From Myroides sp. NP-2 (GTDB taxonomy: Bacteria > Bacteroidota > Bacteroidia > Flavobacteriales > Flavobacteriaceae): a DNA stretch of 64,000 nt. Positions 27,477-36,268 of the stretch are shown one piece after another. The stretch lies in NCBI RefSeq assembly GCF_014145665.1, contig NZ_JACHTD010000004.1, positions 124,001-188,000 of the forward strand, given 5' to 3'. The first letter of the stretch is position 1, and each line of letters opens with the position of its first letter. The position numbers and the translations under genes were made by a program. The notes beneath the pieces were generated by a model. That model did no database searches, was not told the origin of the DNA, and saw only the letters and a program-made list of their open reading frames with translations.

Positions 27477-27627
27477 CTATAAAGTTTTTAAATACACATT
27501 TTTTATAAAAAAAATACAATGTTTTTAAAAATCCTTAGTTTGTTTGATATTCAATATAAACTAGTTTTTATTGCGAAATTGTTGTAATTCACCTCTTAAT
27601 TTGAAAATTATTTATGTTTGAATCGAT

Positions 27628-27912
27628 TTATTGATTGAATTCTCTTTTAATCTTTTTCTCTATAATGAAGGTTCCGAATGGGATTACTGAAGCAAAACAT
27701 ACAAAAAAGAGTGTTTTGTTTGACCATTTTAACTCATTTTTGATTAAAAATGCGAAAACAATATAAGCAATGAATAAGATCCCGTGTGCCATACCAACTT
27801 TTTGCACCATATAGGGGCTGTCCCAAATGTATTTTAAAGGCATTGCAATGAATAATAATAGAAGTAAAGAAACCCCTTCTAAGAATGCTGTAATCCTAAA
27901 TAGATTAACCAT
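27628..27912 (-). CDS. DUF3817 small membrane protein
   Basis: A 94-residue protein with three hydrophobic helices and the DUF3817 start pattern FRITAFLEGVSLLLLLFIAMPLKY, followed by GMAHGILFIAYIVFAF. It is an integral membrane protein of unknown role. It stands alone, with no close neighbours on its strand. Confidence 0.85.
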   Translation of the reverse strand: MVNLFRITAFLEGVSLLLLLFIAMPLKYIWDSPYMVQKVGMAHGILFIAYIVFAFLIKNELKWSNKTLFFVCFASVIPFGTFIIEKKIKREFNQ

Positions 27913-28293
27913 AGTATATAGTGTTAAATTTATGGGTGCTAAAATAGGGCTAATGCCGATTAATTCAAATATTTAGCTGGCGATTAATGCTAAATATTTC
28001 ATAAAAAACGGGGGTTCTTTTTACAGTTGTAGGAGTCCTACTTTAGTTTCCTAGGAGGTGAGTCCATAGTGAGTCCATAGTGCGTCCATGGTGAGTCTAT
28101 CTAAAGTTGCTGTATTAATGGACGCATGATGGACTCACCATGCACGCCTATTGGTCGGAATAGGACGAAAACCTAAAGGAAATAGGAACAAACTCTAGTG
28201 ATCGAATAGGGCAAAACTACGAGCTGCCTAAAGAAACAGCCTAAAAAAAATAGCCTTGTAAGAGGGCGTAGGCTTTGGCCTGTTGCATAAAAA
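27913..28293. other. Intergenic stretch with repeated hairpin
   Basis: No gene is seen. The only structure is the repeated GAGTCCAT element at 28057-28142 (separate entry). The rest is unremarkable AT-rich sequence. Confidence 0.5.
28057..28142. repeat. Tandem GAGTCCAT repeats with alternative stem partners
   Basis: GGTGAGTCCAT at 28057-28067 recurs as variants near 28070 (GTGAGTCCAT) and 28080 (GTGCGTCCAT) and as CATGGTGAGTC at 28087-28097. Downstream, ATGGACGCA (28118-28126) and ATGGACTCACCATG (28129-28142) are reverse complements of different copies, so several mutually exclusive stems can form. Confidence 0.6.
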
Positions 28294-28315
28294 AACCCCA
28301 CCGATCGGTGGGGTT
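28294..28315 (-). terminator. Terminator after 121-residue hypothetical gene
   Basis: AACCCCACCGATCGGTGGGGTT is an uninterrupted palindrome; it is preceded on the plus strand by an A run, which reads as a T run on the minus strand. Confidence 0.85.
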
Positions 28316-28349
28316 CACTTTGTAAAGCTGTTTAGACAGCCTTTATTCG

Positions 28350-28715
28350 TTAGGCTAATAGTTTAGCATTATATTCTTTTAAATCAGCAAGATTGTGCTT
28401 ATTCGTTGGATCTTTGAAAAGCGACAATAAGTATTGTAAGCTTTCAATGTCATTTTGAGCGACAACGGCTTCGTTTTCTACAACGTCCTCTTCGTCTATC
28501 GGCTCGTCATTTGGAATAGCAATGAAAAAACCATTATTGTTTTCAATGTGCTCGTACGTAAGTCTAATTGATTTGACTAGGGTAGGTACTTCTTCTAGTA
28601 GAGCATACTCTCTTAATTTCTTAAGGTTTGGAACGATTTGATCCACCACAAGACCATTTGTAACTAAATCAGATTGTATTAACTTAATTAGTTTAATTGC
28701 ATTTGCGTTTTCCAC
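28350..28715 (-). CDS. Conserved hypothetical protein, acidic and helical
   Basis: A 121-residue cytoplasmic protein, predicted mostly helical, with an acidic stretch near residues 70-90 (DEPIDEEDVVENEAVV). I do not recognise a domain. It is clearly expressed in principle: a good Bacteroidota promoter precedes it and a strong palindromic terminator follows, so it is a single-gene unit. Confidence 0.75.
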   Translation of the reverse strand: MENANAIKLIKLIQSDLVTNGLVVDQIVPNLKKLREYALLEEVPTLVKSIRLTYEHIENNNGFFIAIPNDEPIDEEDVVENEAVVAQNDIESLQYLLSLFKDPTNKHNLADLKEYNAKLLA

Positions 28716-28748
28716 AGTATTAAATTTTGGGTATTATTAATTGTAGGA

Positions 28749-28778
28749 CAAAAATAAGCTTTTTAATAGTTTAGCAAA
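28749..28778 (-). promoter_or_regulatory. Bacteroidota promoter of the 121-residue hypothetical gene
   Basis: On the minus strand TTTG (28775-28778) is followed after 18 bases by TATTTTTG (28749-28756), a full match to the TTTG / TAnnTTTG pattern. The start codon lies 34 bases downstream. Confidence 0.7.
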
Positions 28779-29545
28779 TAAAAAAGTTAATTTTATTTTA
28801 TTCTGATTGTGGTTTTTTGCGTATTCCGCTATTGTTTAGGTGGTTTGCGATTCACGTATTGTCCTTTTTGCTGTTGATTTTCCTCTATTGTGTGACGAAC
28901 AAAGAAATGTTGTTCGTTCAGTATGGTTTTTCCTAGACTGTTTTACAGTATGTAATATAGCATTGATGCTTTACTGCTATGTTACAAAATAGGACGCTAT
29001 TCGGGATCCTAGAACCTTATTTGCAACAACGTTTTAGTAGCTGTACTTCTATTGGTGTTTTTTGCTTCGGTATCGACGCTTCGGTCAGGGAGGGAGTTTA
29101 CTTTTATAGTTGTAGTACAATACGTTTACTGTATTTATCTGTTGTTTTTGTGTTTATATTTTAAATAATTGTTGTTGATCGCGTTGGTTTATTACAGATA
29201 ATTTAATTATAAAAAAACAATGTTAAATGGTGTTTCAATTCTTTTTTTTGATGATGTTATACGTGTTTTGATACATATATTAACATATCAAAAGTTAAAT
29301 TTGTTTAAATGAAATCAAAGAAATACGATAAAAAAGTATAAAAAGTGAAATTAATTTAGGTAATATTTAGTATAACTAGAAATTAACAAAAAAATATTGT
29401 ATTTCTTTTAACTGTGGGGGTTTAGTTTTATTTACTAATGAGGAAGGGACGGTTTTTGGGGTTTGTTTTAGCTTTATAGTAGGGTATAACTTAATGAGCT
29501 AAACTTATTTTCAAGATGCCATCCTATGGATTAAAAAAATAAATT
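28779..29545. other. AT-rich intergenic stretch before AraC pair
   Basis: No convincing gene. A 61-codon frame at 28979-29164 lacks family features and a good ribosome site. An 8-base inverted repeat, TTTTGATA at 29266-29273 with TATCAAAA at 29286-29293, could be an operator for the following regulator genes. Confidence 0.45.
29266..29293. promoter_or_regulatory. Candidate operator palindrome upstream of AraC genes
   Basis: TTTTGATA and TATCAAAA, separated by 12 bases, lie about 250 bases before the first AraC gene. No binding protein is known; it may be chance in AT-rich DNA. Confidence 0.25.
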
Positions 29546-30580
29546 ATGATGAAGTTGTACGATTGGAATACAAGTTTACAAACTGAGCGATTCTACTATT
29601 TATTGTTTGGTATATTTATTTTATTACTGAGCATGAATTATTACAATGCGTTGATTGAACATGACACCGTATACATAATCAATTTTTTTGCGATTGTGTT
29701 TAGTTTGAAGTTGTTTAGGCTGGTAGATGATACACCAGATGTTGTACTGAAAACGCAAATAACCCAAATGTTTAGTTTATCCGTTGTTTTACTTGTGTTG
29801 AGTTTTCTTCCCATACCGCTTTGGATTCTGATTGCCTTGAATAATTTTTTTGGCATTGTGTATTTTGGTCTTTTTTACTTTCATCGCTTACACTTAAATA
29901 GATCCTTAAAAGCGATTGAATCTTATATTTTTATTACGCATTTTTCTTTTGTTGTCTACCTTTTGCTACTCAACGTACAAGGTTATTTTTTCAAAATAAA
30001 AATCCCTGACTTGGTTTTTGTACTGGGTTATGTACAAGTAGGGCTTCAATATTTATTGCTCGTGTTATCCTTGTTTACCTATTTATTTTACAAGAAACAG
30101 CAAAAAGAGTGCGCATCAGATACTTTCACACTTTCAAAGGGGTATTGGGAGGTAGAAGAGGAGAAGGAAATTGATGGGCAGAACAAAGTAGAAATTGAAT
30201 CGGAAACGTTCCGCTTGAAGTTTGGAAATCAAGAATTAGCCGAACAGATTCTCGATTTTTTTGAAACTGAAAAAGCGTTTTTACGGCCTGATTTTAGTTT
30301 GGAGATGCTGTGTTTGCATCTGCCTCATAGCCATGCGCAACAGGCGAGTTATGTGATCAACAATCATTTGAATACTAGTTTTTACAAATTGGTTGCTTTT
30401 TATCGGGTGATGGAAGCGTTGAAATTACTGGCCCATAAATCGGATTGGACGTTAATGGCTATTGCGGAAGAATGTGGTTTTAAATCCGTCAATACCTTTA
30501 ATAAGTACTTTAGAGATATTACCGGGTTTAGCCCTGCAGAATATCGTGTAATAATAGAAAAAAAGAAAAGGATAGTATGA
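29546..30580 (+). CDS. Membrane-anchored AraC-family regulator (first of pair)
   Basis: A 344-residue protein. The N-terminal 190 residues hold six or so membrane helices. A linker follows, then an AraC-type double helix-turn-helix at about 240-340 (LMAIAEECGFKSVNTFNKYFRDITGFSPAEYR is the second helix-turn-helix). A DNA-binding domain tethered to a polytopic membrane domain suggests sensing of an envelope or lipid-soluble signal. Its stop overlaps the start of the next gene by 4 bases (ATGA). Confidence 0.88.
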   Translation: MMKLYDWNTSLQTERFYYLLFGIFILLLSMNYYNALIEHDTVYIINFFAIVFSLKLFRLVDDTPDVVLKTQITQMFSLSVVLLVLSFLPIPLWILIALNNFFGIVYFGLFYFHRLHLNRSLKAIESYIFITHFSFVVYLLLLNVQGYFFKIKIPDLVFVLGYVQVGLQYLLLVLSLFTYLFYKKQQKECASDTFTLSKGYWEVEEEKEIDGQNKVEIESETFRLKFGNQELAEQILDFFETEKAFLRPDFSLEMLCLHLPHSHAQQASYVINNHLNTSFYKLVAFYRVMEALKLLAHKSDWTLMAIAEECGFKSVNTFNKYFRDITGFSPAEYRVIIEKKKRIV

Positions 30581-31701
30581 TTTGGTTGTTTGTATGTTAT
30601 GTTGTTTATGCTTTCTTTTATTGGTTAAATGGGGATACTAATAAACAGAGAGCGAACGTATTCCGCTTTTGCAGTGCGATATTTGGTTTAAATGTAGTGT
30701 TGTATGTGGTTGATTATTACGGGTATAGCGATAGGAGTTCTAGTTTTCTAGCCCTTTTGTTTTTGTTGCAGGGTGCTGGCTTAGTATACTTGTTAAAGAT
30801 CAAACGCATCAAACAGTTTGTTCACTGTGTTGTAGTCGTTCTTTTAGTGCTCTTTTATGTGTTTCAATTGCTCCTTGATGAAACTTCGGTCGCCTGGATT
30901 TTTCTTCGTTATGAGGTAATACTCTTGATTAGTGTACTTTCATTTGTCTATGGTTGTTATGGCTATTGGTGTTTGATAGGGGGGAGGGTATCCTCTGGAT
31001 TAAAGCAATACATTGCCTTTTATATCGTCACACTATTTTGCGTTTCGATTTCATTTATGATTGCTTATCTCTATCGGTTTCCACTTTTTAGCTACCTTAA
31101 CTTCTTGTTTTATTTTACAGGACTATCCTTGCTGTTTATCGCCTTTTTAAATGAGTTAAAAGAATTTGTTTACGCCAAATTTAGTCTAAGCCGCTCTAGG
31201 ATCACGGGGCAAATGGAACGCGAAGCCTCTAGTTTATTCGGTGCGATGGCTCTCGATGTATCGATTCCCAATAAGGAGAAGATGTCCATATGGTCTACGC
31301 AATACGGGATAAGATCGGATGTATTTCAGTTGGATCGAACTTCAGTTGGGGAAAAAGAATCCATCGAATGCCGGACGCACGAAATTCGCCAAGTGATGAC
31401 CGCTAAATTGATTGAAAGTCGGTTGTTTTTGGATCCCGTATTAAACTTAGAACAATTGGCTATTATCCTGGGGTTTCCCAAAGCTGAACTCTTAGAGTTT
31501 TTTAAAGAATCGTCCTCTTTGACGTTTAAACAGTACATCAACCGCTTGAGGGTGGAATACGCTATTCTCATGATCAGAGACAATGAAGAAAACTATACCG
31601 TTGAAGAGTTGAGCTTGCTCTGTGGGTTTAATACCCGACTTTCCTTTTACCGCGCTTTCGTCGAGGTGTTTGGCTTTGCCCCCTCCGAAATTATGAGCTA
31701 G
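30577..31701 (+). CDS. Membrane-anchored AraC-family regulator (second of pair)
   Basis: A 374-residue protein with the same architecture as its upstream neighbour: about six membrane helices to residue 200, then AraC helix-turn-helix units at about 270-370 (LNLEQLAIILGFPKAELLEFF; LSLLCGFNTRLSFYRAFVEVFGFAPSEI). The two are diverged paralogues translated as a coupled pair, so they may form a heterodimer or respond to related signals. A strong terminator follows. Confidence 0.87.
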   Translation: MIWLFVCYVVYAFFYWLNGDTNKQRANVFRFCSAIFGLNVVLYVVDYYGYSDRSSSFLALLFLLQGAGLVYLLKIKRIKQFVHCVVVVLLVLFYVFQLLLDETSVAWIFLRYEVILLISVLSFVYGCYGYWCLIGGRVSSGLKQYIAFYIVTLFCVSISFMIAYLYRFPLFSYLNFLFYFTGLSLLFIAFLNELKEFVYAKFSLSRSRITGQMEREASSLFGAMALDVSIPNKEKMSIWSTQYGIRSDVFQLDRTSVGEKESIECRTHEIRQVMTAKLIESRLFLDPVLNLEQLAIILGFPKAELLEFFKESSSLTFKQYINRLRVEYAILMIRDNEENYTVEELSLLCGFNTRLSFYRAFVEVFGFAPSEIMS

Positions 31702-31831
31702 TTATCACTTGTGAAAACAGCGCGTTTTCACCATTTAATTATCCTATAAATCCTAAAAAGTGCAAGTAGCACTGCACTTTTTTCATGATCCAGCTGTGGG
31801 ATTTAAAACAAACAGCATATACCTAAAACAG

Positions 31832-31861
31832 GAGGGACTGTCTAATTTTAGACAGTCCCTC
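31832..31861. terminator. Terminator between convergent AraC and PepSY-like genes
   Basis: A 13-base perfect stem (GAGGGACTGTCTA with TAGACAGTCCCTC) around a 4-base loop, followed by CTATTTTA. Confidence 0.88.
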
Positions 31862-31894
31862 TATTTTAATGCGATTTTAAGTATTTGCAGTGGC

Positions 31895-32767
31895 TTATCG
31901 GTCTATTCGTAAAAAATTTCCCTCTTGGTCAAAAAGAAGTTCAACTTCTTGTCTTCCCTTTTTTAATTCAACATCAAAACCTTGTCTGTTTTTCTCCACT
32001 CCCACGAGCTTATAATCGCTATAGTGCTGCTGAACATAAGTAATTAAGGCAGGAGGTAGTAATACTGATGGAATTTCGTTGTCTTGCTTGCTCTCAATTT
32101 CAGTCCACGCTCCTTGTTGGTCAAATTCAATGTTGAATCCGTTGCTCAGGTATACGTCGTAGGTCGTTTGTCTGCCTACTTCCTTCTTGATTAAAACAAT
32201 GCTAGCTTGACTGAAATGCTCAGTTAGAAAGCGCTTCGCGGCGCTCGGCAATTGGTCTTCATTGATCAATTCTTCGTCTCGGTCTAGATCTAAATCTAGT
32301 CCTACAAATTCTTGTTTGGCGTTAAAAATCAATTCCAAACCACTGTTTAGGGTAGCTTCAAAACCTCTTGCATTTTTGTCTAGTTCCACAAGGAAACTAT
32401 CGGGATAATTTGCGTTTACATACGCTAAGATTAACGGTACTTCTTGAGCGAGAAAAGCTTCAGGAAGGGCCGTGTTATTTCTAGTTTCAATTTCTGTCCA
32501 ATTGCCCGATTTATCAAAGTCAATGGAAATATTATTGTCTAAAGTTAACTGATAAAACGTCCCGTAATAATTGGGGGTGCTTTTTTTAGTTGCCTGTACA
32601 ATCACCGCATTAGGAAATGTAGTCTCGATAAATTTTTTGGTATTTCCAGGCAATTGATCTAGGGTAACATGTTCAACTTTTGTCGAGGTATTGTCGTCAC
32701 TACTACAAGCTGTAACTCCTATGGTTAAGGCTCCAAATAGAACGAGTGCAATTAATTTCTTTTTCAT
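31895..32767 (-). CDS. PepSY-like lipoprotein, tandem domains
   Basis: A 290-residue protein with a lipoprotein signal (lipobox near residue 21, GVTAC). Two tandem PepSY-like/BLIP-like units follow, about 35-155 and 160-288. Each contains the repeated pattern DFDKSGNWTEIE or EFDQQGAWTEIE and ends in a K-N-R-x-G-F-E/D beta hairpin. The family is periplasmic or surface-exposed and of unknown ligand. It follows the single-unit paralogue by 19 bases, in one operon. Confidence 0.88.
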   Translation of the reverse strand: MKKKLIALVLFGALTIGVTACSSDDNTSTKVEHVTLDQLPGNTKKFIETTFPNAVIVQATKKSTPNYYGTFYQLTLDNNISIDFDKSGNWTEIETRNNTALPEAFLAQEVPLILAYVNANYPDSFLVELDKNARGFEATLNSGLELIFNAKQEFVGLDLDLDRDEELINEDQLPSAAKRFLTEHFSQASIVLIKKEVGRQTTYDVYLSNGFNIEFDQQGAWTEIESKQDNEIPSVLLPPALITYVQQHYSDYKLVGVEKNRQGFDVELKKGRQEVELLFDQEGNFLRIDR

Positions 32768-32786
32768 GGTATTTTAATTTGTTTTG

Positions 32787-33236
32787 TTAGTAGTCAATAC
32801 GCTTGAATTGCCCTGATTTTGAAAATTCAAGTTCTAGCCCATTGTTGAGTTCTACTTCATAAATGCGTCTTTCGTTACTCACTTTTACTACTTGTGCTTC
32901 TGGGTAATTTGCTTTAATATAAGTTACTATAGGCTCTAATAAAAAAGTAGTCGGCAACGGATTTTTGTTTCCATCTACTTCTTCCCAATCGCCAGACTGG
33001 TCAAATTCGATTTCAATTCGATCTGTAAAGGTTACCTTATACGATACGGATAGAAAATCAACATCCTTTTCAACGAGTTGAATCGTTTTGGAATTGAAAT
33101 GGGTATCCATAAAAGCAAGTGCCTTCTTCGGCAATTCACTTTTTGTAATGATAATGTCTTTAGCTAACGTCGATTGACTAGTCAACATGACGATGGCAGT
33201 GAAGATTCCCGCAATTACTGTTTTAAATGTTTTCAT
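32787..33236 (-). CDS. PepSY-like exported protein, single domain
   Basis: A 149-residue protein with a cleavable signal (TLAKD near residue 26) and one PepSY-like unit (IEFDQSGDWEEVDGNKNPLP; RRIYEVELNNGLELEFSKSGQFKRIDY). It is the first gene of the two-gene PepSY operon. TAGCTTTG, a -7 element, lies at 33262-33269 just upstream. The neighbouring two-component system suggests a sensing or envelope-stress link, as often seen for this family. Confidence 0.87.
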   Translation of the reverse strand: MKTFKTVIAGIFTAIVMLTSQSTLAKDIIITKSELPKKALAFMDTHFNSKTIQLVEKDVDFLSVSYKVTFTDRIEIEFDQSGDWEEVDGNKNPLPTTFLLEPIVTYIKANYPEAQVVKVSNERRIYEVELNNGLELEFSKSGQFKRIDY

Positions 33237-33261
33237 GGCTATTTCTTTTTTGTTTATAGGA

Positions 33262-33269
33262 CAAAGCTA
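33262..33269 (-). promoter_or_regulatory. Bacteroidota -7 element of PepSY operon
   Basis: TAGCTTTG on the minus strand, 26 bases before the start codon; the upstream TTG element is poorly conserved. Confidence 0.5.
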
Positions 33270-33474
33270 GGGATAGAATCTGGAAAGAATTGGGAATAAG
33301 CAAAAAAAACAATCTTTTTTGCCCTTTTCTTCTTATCATTTTTTGTGTTATATTTTTTAAATATGGGAGGTATGTATTGATCTATCAGCAATCATTTTTG
33401 AAAAAATGGCATTTTTTTTATAAAATTTTGTATCTTGTATGCTAATGGAAACGAAGTTGAATGGTTTGTTGTAC

Positions 33475-33498
33475 AACGAACTGTAGTTCGTTTTTTTT
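33475..33498 (+). terminator. Hairpin plus T run directly upstream of lipoprotein gene
   Basis: AACGAAC and GTTCGTT form a 7-base stem with a TGTA loop, followed by a run of eight T, only 25 bases before the ATG at 33524. It reads as an intrinsic terminator in the leader, so attenuation or a short upstream transcript is possible. Confidence 0.55.
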
Positions 33499-33523
33499 AG
33501 GAAAAAATTAAAAGAGAAAAGAG

Positions 33524-33967
33524 ATGAGAAAAAGATGGATGTTATCCTTGTGTGTTGTTGCTTTTGTAGGTTGTAACAATACGGCTAAAAAAGCGCAAGC
33601 CGCAACGGGAGAAGAACAACAAGCGGAAACGTCAACACAACCACTGAATGTAGGAGGATCAAAAGATGAACACGGCTGTATGACGGCTGCGGGTGAAACT
33701 TGGAGTGAACTGAATCAAACTTGCCTGCGTTTGTTTGAACAAGGTCTTCGTTTAAATCCGGTAAAAGAGGAGGGAGGTACCCTACTTAGTGCTTTCGTTG
33801 TATTTAATGACGATCAATCCAAATTGCAAGTATTTCTTCCAACGGAAGAACAAGAGGTATTGATCTTAGATAAAAAAGAAGGGCATATCTACGCGGATGC
33901 AACTTATACCTATGATGGAAAAGAGGGAGCTCTTTACATCAAGGGACAAAAAGAATATGCGAAGTAA
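33524..33967 (+). CDS. Small lipoprotein with paired cysteines
   Basis: A 147-residue protein with a lipobox at FVGC (residue 17) and a Q/E/T-rich linker to about residue 45. A conserved-looking module follows with two cysteines (EHGCMTAAGETWSELNQTC, about 50-68), then a beta-rich tail. The C-x17-C pair could form a disulfide. I do not assign a function. It lies between the PepSY operon and the two-component genes on the opposite strand. Confidence 0.75.
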   Translation: MRKRWMLSLCVVAFVGCNNTAKKAQAATGEEQQAETSTQPLNVGGSKDEHGCMTAAGETWSELNQTCLRLFEQGLRLNPVKEEGGTLLSAFVVFNDDQSKLQVFLPTEEQEVLILDKKEGHIYADATYTYDGKEGALYIKGQKEYAK

Positions 33968-34014
33968 ACGCAATCTTATTTTAGCGTAGGATCAACTTTA
34001 TGTAATGTTATGTC

Positions 34015-34053
34015 AAACACACTTCAATAAAGGAAACTTTATGAGGTGTGTTT
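34015..34053. terminator. Long bidirectional terminator with GAAA loop
   Basis: Stem 34015-34032 pairs with 34037-34053 (one bulged A and one G-T pair) around GAAA, with T/A runs outside. It separates the convergent lipoprotein and histidine kinase genes. Confidence 0.88.
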
Positions 34054-35377
34054 ATTTTTTTGTCTTGTTAGATCTTGCGTGGTTTGTCTTAGTCTCGCGA
34101 TAAACCGTAAAGCGATGTAGTTTATCGAAGCTGTACTGCATCTGTAGTGATTCCGTTACTTTAATAATGGTTTGCACTAAAGACAAGCCCAATCCCGTAG
34201 ACTCTTCATTGGTTGTACTTCTATAGAAACGGTTGTAGATTACTGTTTCATCGAGTGCTGTATATTGTGCACTAGTATTGGCAATTGAAAAGCTATTGTG
34301 TTGAAGATCAATGCTGATGTTTCCTTGGGTGATATTGTGCATCAAGGCGTTTTTGAGCAGGTTTTGGACCAAGGTGATGGCAAGCCCTTTGTCCATCAAG
34401 ATAGCAAAGGAAGCTCCCGAGTCATGAAGGCTAACGGTTATACTTTTGTAAGAGAAGAAATCCTCAAAATCTTCGACAATATCCCTTACAATTTGGTTGA
34501 GATCTATTTCTTGTTGGGGTTGAAACTGTTTGTTTTCAATTTTCGCCAGCATTAAAAGAGATTTATTGAGTTTAATCAGACGCGATAAACTTTGATGAAT
34601 AGAGCCAATTTGATTGATTTGACGTTCATTTAATCCCTCGGCTTCTACGAGTAATTCGAGTTTATTACTGATAATGGCTAAAGGAGTTTGGGACTCGTGT
34701 GCTGCATTGGAAACAAAGGTTTTTTGTTGTTCGACCATTTGCTCAATGCGCAGGATCATTTTATTGATTTCTTGTTGTAGATCAGTAAATTCTTTGATGG
34801 GCGTTTGGGTTTCGACGGTGCTTATCTTTTCTCCTAAGGTATAGGTTCTCAGGTTGTTTAGCAGGCGATAGAAAGGATTCCAAACTGCACGGCGCAGAAT
34901 AAAGTGATTAATGAGGTAAATGCTGAGCAATAAAACAACGTAAAGTACCAATACAGCCACTCCAAAATCGCGCAGCAAATCATCGGCTTCGATTGTAGAG
35001 GTGCGTATTTCCAGTTGATAATTATCTCCTTTTTGATCGACAAAAGTGGTGGTCAACGTACGTACAGGCTCCTCATTGTCATCGGCATCCATGTAGATCA
35101 TTTCTGTGCTGAACACATTTTTTTTGGAGTATTTTCCTGGGGCTAACGGTGTAATTCGAAAACCACTGCTTCCAAAGGAAATAAAGCTTTCTACTTGAGG
35201 ATCTGTATACGCCTTTTTTATGATTTCGGTTTTGTTGTTTTTTAAGCCATCGTCAATATTGTCGTATACTTCGTCCATCATAAAGGCATAAAAAATCAAT
35301 ACCCAGGCGGTTAGTACAAAGATAATACCAACAGATAAGTAGCCCAACATATAATTGTGTAGCTTCATTTTACTCAT
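34052..35377 (-). CDS. Sensor histidine kinase
   Basis: A 441-residue protein with membrane helices at about 8-32 and 143-165 flanking a periplasmic sensor of about 110 residues. HisKA carries FVSNAAHESQTPLAIISNK (phospho-acceptor His). The ATPase domain has the N-box LVQNLLKNALMHN and the G-box GLGLSLVQTI. The H-box reads HESQTP rather than the usual HELRTP. The start overlaps the response regulator stop by 8 bases (ATGAGTAA), so the two are translated together. Confidence 0.94.
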   Translation of the reverse strand: MSKMKLHNYMLGYLSVGIIFVLTAWVLIFYAFMMDEVYDNIDDGLKNNKTEIIKKAYTDPQVESFISFGSSGFRITPLAPGKYSKKNVFSTEMIYMDADDNEEPVRTLTTTFVDQKGDNYQLEIRTSTIEADDLLRDFGVAVLVLYVVLLLSIYLINHFILRRAVWNPFYRLLNNLRTYTLGEKISTVETQTPIKEFTDLQQEINKMILRIEQMVEQQKTFVSNAAHESQTPLAIISNKLELLVEAEGLNERQINQIGSIHQSLSRLIKLNKSLLMLAKIENKQFQPQQEIDLNQIVRDIVEDFEDFFSYKSITVSLHDSGASFAILMDKGLAITLVQNLLKNALMHNITQGNISIDLQHNSFSIANTSAQYTALDETVIYNRFYRSTTNEESTGLGLSLVQTIIKVTESLQMQYSFDKLHRFTVYRETKTNHARSNKTKK

Positions 35378-36047
35378 TTTCTAGTTTATAGCCCATTCCG
35401 TAGACCGATTGAATGTTGACTGCCGCCTGATGGGTTTTCAGTTTTTTGCGCAGGTTTTTTACTTGGGAATAAACGAAGTCATAGCTGTCTGCCTCATCCA
35501 TATTATCGCCCCATATATGTTCGGCTAAAGACGATTTGGTAACTAGTCGATTGGCATTGACTACGAAGTAATACAACAGCTCGAATTCTTTGTTGTTCAA
35601 CACCATGGGTATGTCGTTTACTTTGACAGTGCGTTCGTCAATAAAGATTTCGATATTATTCCACTTCACGCTTTGAAACCCTTGTTGGTGCTTGCGTCTG
35701 AGGACAGATTTTATTCGAGCGAGTAGTTCAGACAGGTGAAAAGGTTTGGTTAGGTAATCATCTGCTCCCAGTTCCAAGCCCATTACTTTGTCGTCAATGG
35801 AATCTTTGGCTGATATAATGATGACAGAATCTTCTTTTTCCATTCTTTTAATTTCGCGCAAGAGATCCATGCCATTGCCATCGGGAAGCATGATATCTAG
35901 TAAAATACAATCGTAGTCGTAACCAATTAATTTTTCCATGGCCTTTTTATAGTCTGCTGCAACTTCAACTACATAAAGTTCTTTTTCTAGCGATTCTCGC
36001 ATAATCGCACGCAGTTCTTTTTCGTCTTCAATTACTAAAATCTTCAT
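35370..36047 (-). CDS. OmpR/PhoB-family response regulator
   Basis: A 225-residue protein. The receiver domain holds acidic pocket EDE (residues 7-9), phospho-acceptor Asp in CILLDIMLPDGNG (about 51), the ISAKD switch and lysine in LTKPF. The C-terminal winged helix (about 130-225) ends with VRLG-like YGMGYKL. It is first in the two-component operon, whose sensor follows with overlap. Nearby PepSY-like lipoproteins are plausible targets. Confidence 0.95.
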   Translation of the reverse strand: MKILVIEDEKELRAIMRESLEKELYVVEVAADYKKAMEKLIGYDYDCILLDIMLPDGNGMDLLREIKRMEKEDSVIIISAKDSIDDKVMGLELGADDYLTKPFHLSELLARIKSVLRRKHQQGFQSVKWNNIEIFIDERTVKVNDIPMVLNNKEFELLYYFVVNANRLVTKSSLAEHIWGDNMDEADSYDFVYSQVKNLRKKLKTHQAAVNIQSVYGMGYKLENE

Positions 36048-36268
36048 AGGTGTAGGATGAGTGGTTAGCCTCGAAAGGGAGCACTGTTTTTTGTATATAC
36101 GTAATTAAGCGAATTTACAAAAAAACAACCGCATTTGAAACTACTTTATGTGCTGCTACTTACCTCTGTTTTGATCTTCTTTACTTCTGTTGTTTTAGCC
36201 GAATTATCCTATGAACATAGTAAAAAATAGCGTAAATTTAAGGTCGCATACATCGAATACACCTTACT

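Noticed and set aside
28979-29164. 61-codon frame in the AT-rich spacer
   Set aside because: No recognisable features, poor ribosome site, and composition like random AT-rich DNA.
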